A DNA stretch of 64,000 nt from Chlorogloeopsis sp. ULAP01 (GCF_030381805.1 NZ_JAUDRH010000008.1:62001-126000), one strand, 5' to 3'; shown: positions 17,918-26,173, numbered from the stretch's first letter. Program-made: numbers and translations. The notes: generated by a model not told the origin, from the letters alone.

Positions 17918-19543
17918 TTACTTCTTAATTTTTTTGTGATCCGTTTTTAGCTTCACTCTCATCCGGCTATTGAACTTATATCTTGAATTTCTATTATGGA
18001 TTTTTTGTTTAATTAAAGATTTGATTGGCTTGGGCAAATTGATATTTAATTCTGGTATTTTCTTCTTATTAAATAGATGCTTTATTGATTTGCCTTGGTT
18101 AAGGTTTATCTTGATTTCTTGTCCTATCCTAAGTTGAATAATACTTCTTGTTGTTAGTTTGGAAGTTAGCTTATTCTTTCTTTGACTTAGAGTGGTTAAT
18201 CTTTTTGGATGAACTGTAAATTTCGCTTGTCGCTTTTTCGGTTGAATGTGAGATGATGATGGTATATTTGCCTTAGCTTTGACTAGATATTTTTTTGGTT
18301 TTTCTTTACTAACTACTGTTCTTTTCTGTTTTAATGTTATTTTATTAGAATTTGAAATAAATAATGGTCTTATCTTTTGAGGCTTCTTGTACTTATATTG
18401 TTTAGTAACTAGGGGAACTGATGCAGGAGTTACAATAGGAGTAATAACAGAATCTGGTGTAGTTGTAGAAACTTGTTTTTTAACACCATTGAAGCTGATA
18501 ATTAATGCTGAAACAGTAAAGAATCCTACTCCGGAGCCAATGAGAACTTTCCACAATTGTTTAGTTATCCAATTTGGATGAGAGATAGCTGTAGTTGCCA
18601 AAGGTAAAGCTGATTTTTGAAATATTTGCAAGAGTGTATTTGGCTGACTTAAATCTTGCTCAATTTTCTGCAAGCATCGCAAAATTACCTGCGTGTTCTG
18701 AGGACGCTGATTTGCGGTAGGAGCCATTAAATAATCTATCAAATCTGCTAGAAGTGGTGAAATATGCAATGCATAATTGCGCCAGTTTAACTTGTTATTG
18801 AAAGGATCATAAATATCTACATCTTGAGGATCTTTACCTGTAAGCAGAAAAACAAAAGTGCGTCCTAAAGCAAAAAAGTCAGACTGTTGTACGGAATAAC
18901 CATTTTGTTGCTCTGGCGGAGAATATCCTCTAGAAACAATTCTGGTATGGCAAACTCCAGCTAATATGGTTGTAGTAACTTGCCTGACTGCCCCAAAATC
19001 AATTAAAACAAGCTGTCCGTTAGGTCGGAGCATGATGTTTTGAGGCTTAATATCTCTATGAAAATACTGTTGAGAATGTATGAGAGATAGAATTTCAACC
19101 AGTTGTTTGAGCCAATCAAGAGCTTGAGTTTGAGAGATTGGTTGATTGTGACGTGATTGCATCCATTGTTCTAAATCAACTCCCTCAATTTTTTCCATTA
19201 CCAGACAGTGCAACGGCGCAGAGCTACCTTGAGGGAGAACTGTAAAATAACCATCAGAGTCTACTTTGGGAATTCCAGGATGTTTGAGGAGGCTTAAAAC
19301 CTGTGCTTCCTGCCGAAAAAGCTCAATGGCTTTTGAATTATTGTCTGTCAGAACTTTTAAAACTTTGGGCGTACCGCGATCATCTACTACCCAAGTGTTA
19401 CCAAAACCTCCTTTTCCCAGCCGCTCTACTACCCAATAACGGTTTTGCAGTAGGAGATCGAAGCCACAGTTACAACACTTAGAAGTATTTGCATTAGCTG
19501 GATCGAGAGGATTTGGACAGTGGGGATTAATACAATAGCGCAT
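17918..19543 (-). CDS. Ser/Thr protein kinase with zinc-ribbon N-terminus and basic C-terminal tail
   Basis: About 541 residues from ATG 19543; a TTG two codons upstream is possible. A four-Cys ribbon (CINPHCP...CCNCGF) comes first. A Hanks-type kinase follows, with LGKGGFGNTW, catalytic Lys in KVLKVL, HRDIKPQNIML and DFGAVRQ. One transmembrane segment lies near residues 335-355. The remaining ~180 residues are very Lys/Arg rich, repetitive and of unusual composition. The N-terminal kinase is cytoplasmic; the basic tail would be outside the membrane and could contact the cell wall. The substrate is unknown. A second kinase of the same type lies at 23957-25084. Confidence 0.88.
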   Translation of the reverse strand: MRYCINPHCPNPLDPANANTSKCCNCGFDLLLQNRYWVVERLGKGGFGNTWVVDDRGTPKVLKVLTDNNSKAIELFRQEAQVLSLLKHPGIPKVDSDGYFTVLPQGSSAPLHCLVMEKIEGVDLEQWMQSRHNQPISQTQALDWLKQLVEILSLIHSQQYFHRDIKPQNIMLRPNGQLVLIDFGAVRQVTTTILAGVCHTRIVSRGYSPPEQQNGYSVQQSDFFALGRTFVFLLTGKDPQDVDIYDPFNNKLNWRNYALHISPLLADLIDYLMAPTANQRPQNTQVILRCLQKIEQDLSQPNTLLQIFQKSALPLATTAISHPNWITKQLWKVLIGSGVGFFTVSALIISFNGVKKQVSTTTPDSVITPIVTPASVPLVTKQYKYKKPQKIRPLFISNSNKITLKQKRTVVSKEKPKKYLVKAKANIPSSSHIQPKKRQAKFTVHPKRLTTLSQRKNKLTSKLTTRSIIQLRIGQEIKINLNQGKSIKHLFNKKKIPELNINLPKPIKSLIKQKIHNRNSRYKFNSRMRVKLKTDHKKIKK

Positions 19544-19773
19544 GATCAAAACACTATTTGCTGATTTTGCCAGTCATCATCGCCAGTGCGATCGCTCGCC
19601 ATTCTTATTGTACCTGCATTAATTTGACATTATGCGTATTTTCACTGTGTGAAATATGAATTCTTGAACTTTTCTCCCAAAATACCGAGTATACGAATTT
19701 CACAGCAATACTTCCAAGTATCTTTTTTTCGGTAGACTAACAATTAAGTCACTCATACCTAATTATTGCGATT

Positions 19774-19956
19774 ATGGAATCAATAATCGTGGTCGCCCTT
19801 CTCATTGGTTTCGTGCTACTGTTTGTGCCACGTCCAAAGTCATCATCGAAACCAAAAACCTGTAATTGCCCACTGTATGATACGTGTCAGCATAAACAAT
19901 CCATTGAAAAAATTATGGCTGGCGATGGGGGAAATACTCGTGACTCATCTAACTAA
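19774..19956 (+). CDS. Small membrane protein with Cys motif, unknown function
   Basis: 60 residues: an N-terminal transmembrane segment (IIVVALLIGFVLLFVP) followed by a polar tail with CNCPLYDTC. The three cysteines could bind metal or form a disulfide. I know no named family. The REP-like hairpin 19963-19995 begins 7 nt after the stop. Confidence 0.5.
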   Translation: MESIIVVALLIGFVLLFVPRPKSSSKPKTCNCPLYDTCQHKQSIEKIMAGDGGNTRDSSN

Positions 19957-19962
19957 AAACAC

Positions 19963-19995
19963 AGATCCCCAACTTTTCTAAAAAGTTGGGGATCT
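19963..19995. terminator. Hairpin/terminator of a dispersed type, copy 1
   Basis: Perfect inverted repeat AGATCCCCAACTTTT / AGTTGGGGATCT. The same hairpin with a slightly different loop occurs at 37443-37475, also just after a gene. It probably acts as a terminator or REP-like element. Confidence 0.65.
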
Positions 19996-20029
19996 AATCT
20001 AATCGGCAGTTGCTATAACGGAGCGGAGT

Positions 20030-20165
20030 CGGGGAAGTTCCGCCTCCGGGGAACCTCCAAGGGCGTACTGCTTCTTTGAAGCTTTGAGCCTCCTTCGGAG
20101 GAGCAACGCTTTCGGAGGAAACCTCTACACCCTTACGGGAAGTCGCTCCGCGCCTACAAACTTCT
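20030..20165. repeat. GC-rich hairpin-cluster repeat
   Basis: A run of short inverted repeats (CGGAGCGGAG, TCCGCCTCCGG, CCTCCTTCGGAGG, TTTCGGAGGAAACC) ends in CTCTGCCCTCTGCC. It is much richer in G+C than its surroundings and non-coding. It resembles the islands at 125-246 and 63424-63550. Confidence 0.55.
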
Positions 20166-20185
20166 CTCTGCCCTCTGCCTTTTAT

Positions 20186-20944
20186 TTAACCAGCCCGATC
20201 ACTCGGCGGTATTTGTTCGGGAGGAGCTTCTGCTGGCGGAGCTAGTTCAGCATCAGGAGCAATTTCTTCAACCGGAATTTTCTCTAAATTTTCTACTACT
20301 GCCTGTGCCTCAGCAGCAGCTTCTTGGGCAGCCTCTACCAACTCAGGAGATGGGGGATGGGGTGGAATTGCCTCAGGTACAGTCTCGATTGTGGCTTCTG
20401 TTTCGGTAGGTGCGATCGCTTCTGCTAGTGGTTCTGTTGTCGAAGTTCGATTGTCGATAACCTCAACAGCAGGTGTTTCTGTAGTTTGGGCGATCGCTTC
20501 TTTAATTGTGGGAGTTTCAGGTGCCTTTTTAGTTGTAGTCTTTTGGAATCGACCTTGTAAACCAGAAATAACGCCGCTCAAGCTATTTTGTACTTGGCCA
20601 AGTCGTTCCTGCAATGAGGACAATTTACTAACCTGCTCTTCAATGGTTGTCTGCACCTCCTGAGTAGTAGGTACTGGAGTTTGCTGTACCTTGGGTGTCA
20701 ACTGACGGCGTAGTGAAAGCGTTTGCCAACCAAACCAAACCAAAAGTGCAACACTAGCCAAATGTCCTAATAAAAGCCATCCTGATAAGCGTGGCGCAAA
20801 CACCCATAACATTAAGGCGTAGAACAACCCTACACCGCTCCAGATAAAATCATTTTTGCGATGTATTTCTGGAAAAAAGAAAGCAGCCATGTAAATCGCT
20901 ATACTACCAAGTCCAACTACTAGCGCCAGGATATATGCCAGCAT
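20186..20944 (-). CDS. ycf66: Ycf66 family protein
   Basis: 252 residues. The first ~85 residues contain three membrane segments starting MLAYILALVVGLGSIAIYMA, with AAFFFPEIHRKNDFIWSGVG and LLGHLASVALLVWFGWQTL. This is the conserved Ycf66 pattern found in cyanobacteria and some plastids. After a possible coiled coil (TTIEEQVSKLSSLQERLGQV) the last ~120 residues are a low-complexity acidic, Pro/Ala/Glu-rich tail. Function is not established. Confidence 0.88.
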   Translation of the reverse strand: MLAYILALVVGLGSIAIYMAAFFFPEIHRKNDFIWSGVGLFYALMLWVFAPRLSGWLLLGHLASVALLVWFGWQTLSLRRQLTPKVQQTPVPTTQEVQTTIEEQVSKLSSLQERLGQVQNSLSGVISGLQGRFQKTTTKKAPETPTIKEAIAQTTETPAVEVIDNRTSTTEPLAEAIAPTETEATIETVPEAIPPHPPSPELVEAAQEAAAEAQAVVENLEKIPVEEIAPDAELAPPAEAPPEQIPPSDRAG

Positions 20945-21149
20945 TTTCTGGTTACTCCTTCTACGTAATCACTAACTAATTTTGCAAATTTTGCAAGAAA
21001 ATTGTTGATTTCAATACAAATTAAAATTTATTATCTGTGTCGGATGTGCATTTATAGTCTGTGAATTAACTCTTAATGTCTTCTTTAGGGGAGAAGCGAA
21101 AATCTCGGACTACCCTAAAGATAACTGGAAGAGTTAGCCAAAATCATTT

Positions 21150-22580
21150 ATGACACTACAAAGCTTCGGTGTGATTGGCTTGGCCGTGATGGGAGAAAAT
21201 ATCGCTCTGAACGTAGAGCGTAACGGCTTCCCAATCGCAGTTTATAATCGCTCCCGCGACAAAACCGATAAATTTATGGCGGAGCGCGCCGAGGGTAGGA
21301 ACGTTAAAGCTGCTTATACCCTGGAAGATTTTGTCGCCTCTCTAGAACGTCCAAGAAGAATTCTGATCATGGTGCAAGCTGGTAAGCCAGTAGATGCAGT
21401 GATCGCTCAACTTAGACCCCTGCTGGATGAAGGTGATATCATTATTGACGGTGGAAACTCTTGGTTTGAGGATACCGATCGCCGCACCCAAGAATTAGAA
21501 CCCGCCGGATTTCGGTTCATTGGTATGGGTGTCAGTGGCGGTGAAGAAGGAGCACTAAACGGCCCATCCCTGATGCCTGGAGGAACAGAAAGCTCTTACC
21601 AGTATCTGTCGCCAATTTTCAATAAAATTGCCGCTCAAGTTGATGACGGCCCTTGTGTAACCTATATTGGCCCTGGTGGTTCCGGTCACTATGTAAAAAT
21701 GGTACACAACGGCATTGAGTACGGCGATATGCAACTAATTGCCGAAGCCTACGATTTGCTGAAAAATGCCGCCGGACTTGACCACAAGCAACTACACGAA
21801 GTATTTGCGGAGTGGAACACCACCGACGAACTCAATTCATTTTTGATTGAGATTACTGCCAATATTTTCCCTTACATTGACCCAGACACAAGTTTACCTT
21901 TAGTTGAATTGATTGTAGACTCAGCAGGGCAAAAGGGAACCGGACGGTGGACAGTACAGACTGCTTTGGAATTGGGAGTTTCGATCCCGACAATCACCGC
22001 AGCAGTCAATGCCCGAATTATTTCTTCTTACAAACAAGAACGGGTAGCAGCATCCAAGGTATTGACAGGTCCTAGCGGCAAGTATAGCGGCTCAACTAAG
22101 GACTTTATCAATATGGTGCGTGATGCCCTATATTGCTCTAAAATATGTTCTTATGCTCAGGGCATGGCGCTTTTGTCTAAAGCTTCACAAACCTATAACT
22201 GGAATTTGAAGCTAGGTGAATTGGCACGGATTTGGAAAGGCGGCTGTATTATTCGTGCTGGATTCTTGAACAAGATCAAGAAAGCTTTTAATGAAGATCC
22301 GGCACTGCCTAACCTTTTATTGGCTCCTGAATTTAAGCAAACAATTCTCGACAGACAAACAGCTTGGCGCGAAGTGTTGGCAACCGCAGCAAAATTGGGA
22401 ATTCCCGTGCCAGCATTTAGTGCATCTTTAGATTACTTTGATAGCTATCGCCGCGATCGCTTACCTCAAAATCTCACCCAAGCACAACGCGATTACTTCG
22501 GAGCACATACCTACGAACGGCTCGACAAACCAGGAACTTTCCACACCGAGTGGGTACCTGTAACTGAAAAATCAAAGTAA
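21150..22580 (+). CDS. gnd: 6-phosphogluconate dehydrogenase (decarboxylating)
   Basis: A 476-residue enzyme of the oxidative pentose phosphate pathway, making ribulose 5-phosphate, CO2 and NADPH. The NADP site is GVIGLAVMGENIALN. Substrate-site motifs are MGVSGGEEGALNGPSLMPGG and GPGGSGHYVKMVHNGIEYGDMQLIAEAY with the catalytic Lys and Asn. The C-terminal helical domain is full length. In a cyanobacterium this supports night-time and heterocyst reductant supply. A strong terminator follows at 22611-22650. Confidence 0.97.
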   Translation: MTLQSFGVIGLAVMGENIALNVERNGFPIAVYNRSRDKTDKFMAERAEGRNVKAAYTLEDFVASLERPRRILIMVQAGKPVDAVIAQLRPLLDEGDIIIDGGNSWFEDTDRRTQELEPAGFRFIGMGVSGGEEGALNGPSLMPGGTESSYQYLSPIFNKIAAQVDDGPCVTYIGPGGSGHYVKMVHNGIEYGDMQLIAEAYDLLKNAAGLDHKQLHEVFAEWNTTDELNSFLIEITANIFPYIDPDTSLPLVELIVDSAGQKGTGRWTVQTALELGVSIPTITAAVNARIISSYKQERVAASKVLTGPSGKYSGSTKDFINMVRDALYCSKICSYAQGMALLSKASQTYNWNLKLGELARIWKGGCIIRAGFLNKIKKAFNEDPALPNLLLAPEFKQTILDRQTAWREVLATAAKLGIPVPAFSASLDYFDSYRRDRLPQNLTQAQRDYFGAHTYERLDKPGTFHTEWVPVTEKSK

Positions 22581-22610
22581 ATTTTCATATAACTCCTGAA
22601 TAGGAGGTTG

Positions 22611-22650
22611 AGAAAGTGATTCTGAGTTTTCAGAATCGCTTTCTTTATTA
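22611..22650 (+). terminator. Rho-independent terminator after gnd
   Basis: A 14-bp stem (AGAAAGTGATTCTG / CAGAATCGCTTTCT) has one G-T wobble and a short AGTTTT loop. It begins 30 nt after the gnd stop and is followed by a T-containing tail. Confidence 0.85.
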
Positions 22651-22822
22651 GGGATTACCAAAAAATAAATTATTCAATCAATAATGTAGGGTGACCCACC
22701 ACTATTTGAGAGTTGATGGTGCTTTACGGACTATCGTCTTAACACAACGGCAGTTTTGCGATTAGAAAATCTACACAGCAAACTGCCTCCCTACAAATTA
22801 GATACAGCGTTTTGCAAGTACA

Positions 22823-22891
22823 TGAGGTACACTTCTCCCTAACCCTCCCCTTGGCAAGGGGAGGGTTAGGGAGAGGTATTTCTGTACCTCA
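22823..22891. repeat. 69-bp palindromic MITE-like element
   Basis: Outer 8-bp inverted ends (TGAGGTAC / GTACCTCA) enclose a near-perfect hairpin. Its arms at 22834-22852 and 22856-22874 pair over 19 bp around a GGC centre. The core CCTCCCCTTGGCAAGGGGAGG is shared with the elements at 1-84 and 39805-39887. It is non-coding and likely a mobile or cruciform-forming repeat. Confidence 0.65.
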
Positions 22892-22951
22892 CGAAGTTGA
22901 AATCTGCTGTATTTTTTGATTGGAAGTCCCTTAACTTAAGATGAATAACCA

Positions 22952-23061
22952 GATGTTGCGCAAAAGTTGTATTTGACTTTATCAAATCAAGATTTTCTGG
23001 AATTCTTAGTTGTAGTTTTGCACTATCTCTTGCCAGTGGTGTTTTTCACACTGGCTTTTTT
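22952..23061 (+). ncRNA. Possible small RNA unit A (repeat copy plus terminator)
   Basis: Repeat copy A (GATGTTGC, then AGTTGTATTTGACTTTA) is followed about 50 nt later by a terminator hairpin (GCCAGTG / CACTGGC, 23032-23055) and a T-run. The unit resembles copy B downstream. A short transcript is inferred from layout only; no known RNA family is recognised. Confidence 0.35.
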
Positions 23062-23162
23062 CTACGTTTAGCAATTATAGGACTTACGCAAAATCCTTAT
23101 AAAATCCTCTTTCTACTGCGTCTACAGCAGATGCCTTCTACTTAAAAGCACTAAAATTTATG

Positions 23163-23297
23163 AGATGTTGCATGAAAATTGTATATAACTTTATAAAAAC
23201 ATAATTTTCTGTAATTCTTATATACAGTTCCTTGTGCTAGATGAACCTCATTGGTATGCTACCTTTCGCCAGTGGTAAGAAAACCCTGGCGTTTTTT
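23163..23297 (+). ncRNA. Possible small RNA unit B (repeat copy plus terminator)
   Basis: Repeat copy B (GATGTTGCATGAAAATTG then TATATAACTTTAT) shares most positions with copies A and D. A second terminator (CGCCAG / CTGGCG at 23267-23291 followed by TTTTTT) closes the unit. The conserved part looks promoter-like, with TTGCAT and TATAAC boxes. The transcript is hypothetical. Confidence 0.35.
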
Positions 23298-23438
23298 ATT
23301 TTTATACGTTTCTCTTCATCAATAGTCTGCCTCATATCTTGAAAAGCGCAAAATGCTAGTTTTGCTAAAAATTTGCTTTTAGCATTCCCCAACTACTATG
23401 TCCAATGGCATTTCTAAAGATGCAAATAATGTTTACAT

Positions 23439-23510
23439 GATATTGCAAGAAAATTGCATATAAATTGACAGTGCTTTATTTCTGTGAATTATTAATTTTG
23501 GATTTAGAAA
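23439..23510 (+). repeat. Dispersed repeat copy C (degenerate)
   Basis: The sequence GATATTGCAAGAAAATTG followed by CATATAAATTGACA aligns with copies A, B and D but is more diverged. It has no obvious terminator. Confidence 0.4.
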
Positions 23511-23755
23511 ATTCCGGAAAATTTAGTATTAGAATATTTTATCTGCTTACACATAATTTTTTTGTAATTTATACTTGAATTAAGTTATTTTCTAGTCAAA
23601 TTCTCCTGAAAATGGAATAATTATGTGATTATCTTGGAAAGGTATTTTTCTTTCACAAAAAACTAAATCTCTATTCAGAGTAGTTATTTCTACCAATAGT
23701 GATTAAAGATGTGTAGACTAAACTGCGCCAAAATACTTATAACTTTTCTTTAAAG

Positions 23756-23926
23756 ATGAACAAAAAATGGGCAACGAAACGGATTACCGTAAATCTGGCA
23801 TCAAGTGAAGCTGAAAAACTTGAAAACTATTGCCAGCAAACGGGTAGACCGGCAACAGATGTAATTCGGGAACTAATTAGAGGATTATCCGTACAAACAC
23901 AAGATGAACAAAAAATGGTCGATTAA
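23756..23926 (+). CDS. Ribbon-helix-helix (CopG/Arc-type) DNA-binding mini-protein
   Basis: A 56-residue gene. It starts MNKKWATKRITVNLASSEAE and continues KLENYCQQTGRPATDVIREL, then IRGLSVQTQDEQKMVD. The short beta strand (KRITVNL) followed by two helices separated by a TGRPATD turn is the classic ribbon-helix-helix fold. Such proteins are usually dimeric repressors or antitoxins. TTTAAAG lies before the ATG but no strong ribosome-binding site. No toxin partner is adjacent; it is convergent with the kinase gene, ending 31 nt from that gene's stop. Confidence 0.75.
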   Translation: MNKKWATKRITVNLASSEAEKLENYCQQTGRPATDVIRELIRGLSVQTQDEQKMVD

Positions 23927-23956
23927 TCTATTTTCCAGAAATACAGAATAATAAAC

Positions 23957-25084
23957 TTACCGCTCACCCAAATATTTAGCTCTCATTTCTTCTAATTCTT
24001 CATCTATTTTGCTATTACCAGTAGACTGATTTGTCGGTTGTACTGATGGCTTTGTCTTTTGATTTTGGGGCTTATTACCACCAAGAAATATAGTTTTTAG
24101 CTCTTCTAAATCTTTCTCTACTGGATTTCCGATTGAGGTTGATGTAGAAGCGGGCGGTGATGTTGCAGTTGGCTGATTTGGTACTACAGATTTAGCGATC
24201 GCCTGTGAGTTTTGGTTCAAATCTCTAAGGACATGATCAGCTGTTTGATAGCGTCTCGCCGGAATGCTTTCTAGTATTTTGTCTAAAATCCGACTTAACT
24301 CATCACTCAGTGGAGATTTTACATATTGCCGCCAAAGCCATGCATCGTTGTTAACGTCATACAAGTCAAAAGGCGATTGCCCTGTTAATAAACGCAGACA
24401 AGTAGCACCCAAGCTGTAAATATCGCTGGCAAAAATCGCCTGTCCGCGAATTTGTTCGGGTGCAACATACTCTGGGCTACCAATACTTGTACCTGTGCGA
24501 TTGAGGGCTGTGTTGGTGAGAACTTTAGAAGCACCAAAGTCTACCAAAACTGGTTTGCGATCGCTTTCACGACGAATAATATTTTCTGGCTTAATGTCGC
24601 GATGAATAACTTGCCTGGCATGACAAAATTGCAACACTGGCAATAAATCATTCAGCAGTTGCCGGATCTGCTTTTCGTTATAAGTTCCCTTTTCTGCTAA
24701 TTCCTGCGCTAAGTTTTGTCCATCGATAAATTCTTGCACGAGATACTGCCTGTCATCTTGGGTAAAATGTGCCAAAAGTTCTGGAATTTGCGGATGTTTG
24801 CCCAATTCATCCAGCCGCACTGCTTCTTGGTTAAATAACTCCACTGCTTTTTGCACAGTACTAGTGCCTTGTGCTTGTGGGTAAAACTGCTTAATTACAC
24901 ACCGTGGTTTGGAGGGTTTATCCTCATCTACTGCTAAGAAAGTCCTGCCAAAACCACCTTGTCCTATGGGTTTGATAGCGCGGTAGCGTTCCTTGAGAAA
25001 TAACTTGGCACCACAGGTTAGGCAAAAGTTACTATGATTGTTATTTTGAGGCTTGGGGCAGCTGGGATTGAGGCAATAACTCAT
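23957..25084 (-). CDS. Ser/Thr protein kinase with zinc-ribbon N-terminus
   Basis: 375 residues. A four-Cys ribbon (CLNPSCPKP...CLTCGAK) precedes a Hanks-type kinase domain at about 30-295. Its motifs are IGQGGFGRTF, catalytic Lys in CVIKQFYP, HRDIKPENIIRR, DFGASKV and GSPEYVAPEQIRG. A Ser/Thr/Pro-rich linker of about 60 residues follows. The C-terminus carries two similar acidic motifs (EKDLEELKTIFLG and DEELEEMRAKYLG). There is no transmembrane segment, so it is cytoplasmic. The target is unknown. Confidence 0.9.
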   Translation of the reverse strand: MSYCLNPSCPKPQNNNHSNFCLTCGAKLFLKERYRAIKPIGQGGFGRTFLAVDEDKPSKPRCVIKQFYPQAQGTSTVQKAVELFNQEAVRLDELGKHPQIPELLAHFTQDDRQYLVQEFIDGQNLAQELAEKGTYNEKQIRQLLNDLLPVLQFCHARQVIHRDIKPENIIRRESDRKPVLVDFGASKVLTNTALNRTGTSIGSPEYVAPEQIRGQAIFASDIYSLGATCLRLLTGQSPFDLYDVNNDAWLWRQYVKSPLSDELSRILDKILESIPARRYQTADHVLRDLNQNSQAIAKSVVPNQPTATSPPASTSTSIGNPVEKDLEELKTIFLGGNKPQNQKTKPSVQPTNQSTGNSKIDEELEEMRAKYLGER

Positions 25085-25324
25085 ATTGAGGACTCACCTG
25101 AAAATAGGGACTAGGGACTAGAGGCTAGAAGCTAAGGAAAAGAGGTTTTCATAAAGTATTTTGTTATGGGATTAATCAAATGGGTTGATGATTTATAACT
25201 GTCTCTATTTTGCCCTGCTCTGACTGATTGTTGGTATATTTGATAGTGATTAAAGGATTTTTAGCTCTTGGCTGCTGCTCTCTACCGTGCTTGTTCGCGC
25301 TTCTCAAACAATAAGGAGATGCTT

Positions 25325-25849
25325 ATGCTGGTGAGAACTTGGCGCTTTATTACTATTACTCTCGTCGCCCTGAGCATGGGGATGGCATGGTGTCATGCAT
25401 TGGAGCTACCAGCCAAGATGGGTTATGATAGTTCCCTTTGGGTGACGCTCCATCAAACTCTGTATGTAACTTTTGGCCCGCCTAATATTGGTGCATTTGT
25501 TGAGGTTGCTGCCCTGCTGGCGGCGATCATACTAACTTTCCTCGTCCGCAAACGTCGTACAGCCTTTCGCTTCACGCTGGTGGGAACAGTTTGCCTGCTA
25601 ATAGCTTTTCCTATCATCTTCTTTGCATTCACTGAGCCTGTGAATGCCCAAGTGAGACAATGGACAATTGATACAATTCCAGCAGACTGGATGCGGTGGC
25701 GCGATCAATGGGAATACTCACACGCGACACGCTTTGTCTTTCAATTAATTGGATTCTGTGCGCTCCTGCTTTCGGTGCTTGTTGAGACTCCAAAAAACCG
25801 TCCGCTCACAGAAGCTTCCACAGAACGCCAACGCCAGGGTGTAGCTTGA
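25325..25849 (+). CDS. DUF1772-like four-helix membrane protein
   Basis: About 174 residues from ATG 25325, chosen because AAGGAG lies 6 nt upstream; the frame is open to 25268 without a good start. Four membrane segments are visible (ITITLVALSMGMAWCHALE, FVEVAALLAAIILTFLV, FTLVGTVCLLIAFPIIFF, FVFQLIGFCALLLSVLV). A conserved loop carries WTIDTIPADWMRWRDQWEYSH. The layout resembles the DUF1772/anthrone-oxygenase-like family. The function here is unknown. A terminator follows at 25885-25908. Confidence 0.65.
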   Translation: MLVRTWRFITITLVALSMGMAWCHALELPAKMGYDSSLWVTLHQTLYVTFGPPNIGAFVEVAALLAAIILTFLVRKRRTAFRFTLVGTVCLLIAFPIIFFAFTEPVNAQVRQWTIDTIPADWMRWRDQWEYSHATRFVFQLIGFCALLLSVLVETPKNRPLTEASTERQRQGVA

Positions 25850-25884
25850 TAATAGCCTATCTTTGAGAAATTCTGTTAGACAAA

Positions 25885-25908
25885 CGCCTCCGAATCAGAG
25901 GCGATTTT
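25885..25908 (+). terminator. Rho-independent terminator
   Basis: A 6-bp stem CGCCTC / GAGGCG with a 7-nt loop is followed by ATTTTT, 36 nt after the membrane-protein stop. Confidence 0.75.
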
Positions 25909-25920
25909 TCTTATTAATAA

Positions 25921-26004
25921 ATATAGCGGTTCTGCTGTTTGGTGAAGTACGCAACATATGTCTGGTAACCAACTAAAGAAGCTGTTTTACTTCTGAGTTC
26001 TGAG
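25921..26004 (+). repeat. Dispersed repeat, copy 1 (inverted copy at 63633-63718)
   Basis: About 84 bases beginning ATATAGCGGTTCTGCTGTTT and running through CATATGTCTGGTAACC to TTTTACTTCTGAGTTCTG. The reverse complement recurs at about 63633-63718 with only a handful of changes. It is non-coding. Confidence 0.75.
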
Positions 26005-26057
26005 TTTTGAATTTTATTATCTTTGCAATTGAAATATAACAATGATGTTGTGTTGAA

Positions 26058-26112
26058 TTGCATGGAAGTTGTATACAACTTTACAAGACCATATTTTTTT
26101 GGAATGCTAAGT
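26058..26112 (+). repeat. Dispersed repeat copy D, upstream of the GG-leader peptide gene
   Basis: TTGCATGGAAGTTGTATACAACTTTACAA aligns with copies A and B and contains the perfect palindrome GTTGTATACAAC. It lies about 60-115 nt before the start of the small peptide gene at 26174, a position that suggests promoter or operator function. Confidence 0.55.
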
Positions 26113-26173
26113 TTTATGGGATTTATTCCTAGTTAGTTAGTCATAATCAGTTTTTGCTTAAGGAAGTTTTACA

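Larger units (their letters stand above)
22581..23755. other. 1.2-kb non-coding region rich in repeats
   Basis: Between gnd and the small ribbon-helix-helix gene there is no longer gene. The stretch holds the gnd terminator, a 69-bp palindromic element (22823-22891), three copies of a dispersed repeat (from 22952, 23163 and 23439) and two terminator-like hairpins (23032-23061, 23267-23297). One or more small RNAs are possible. Confidence 0.55.

Noticed and set aside
23439..23530. NsiR1-like tandem sRNA array with a DIF-type TCCGGA box near 23512
   Set aside because: A TCCGGA word is present but not at a fixed distance from each repeat copy, and the surrounding genes do not match the known NsiR1 location near hetF.
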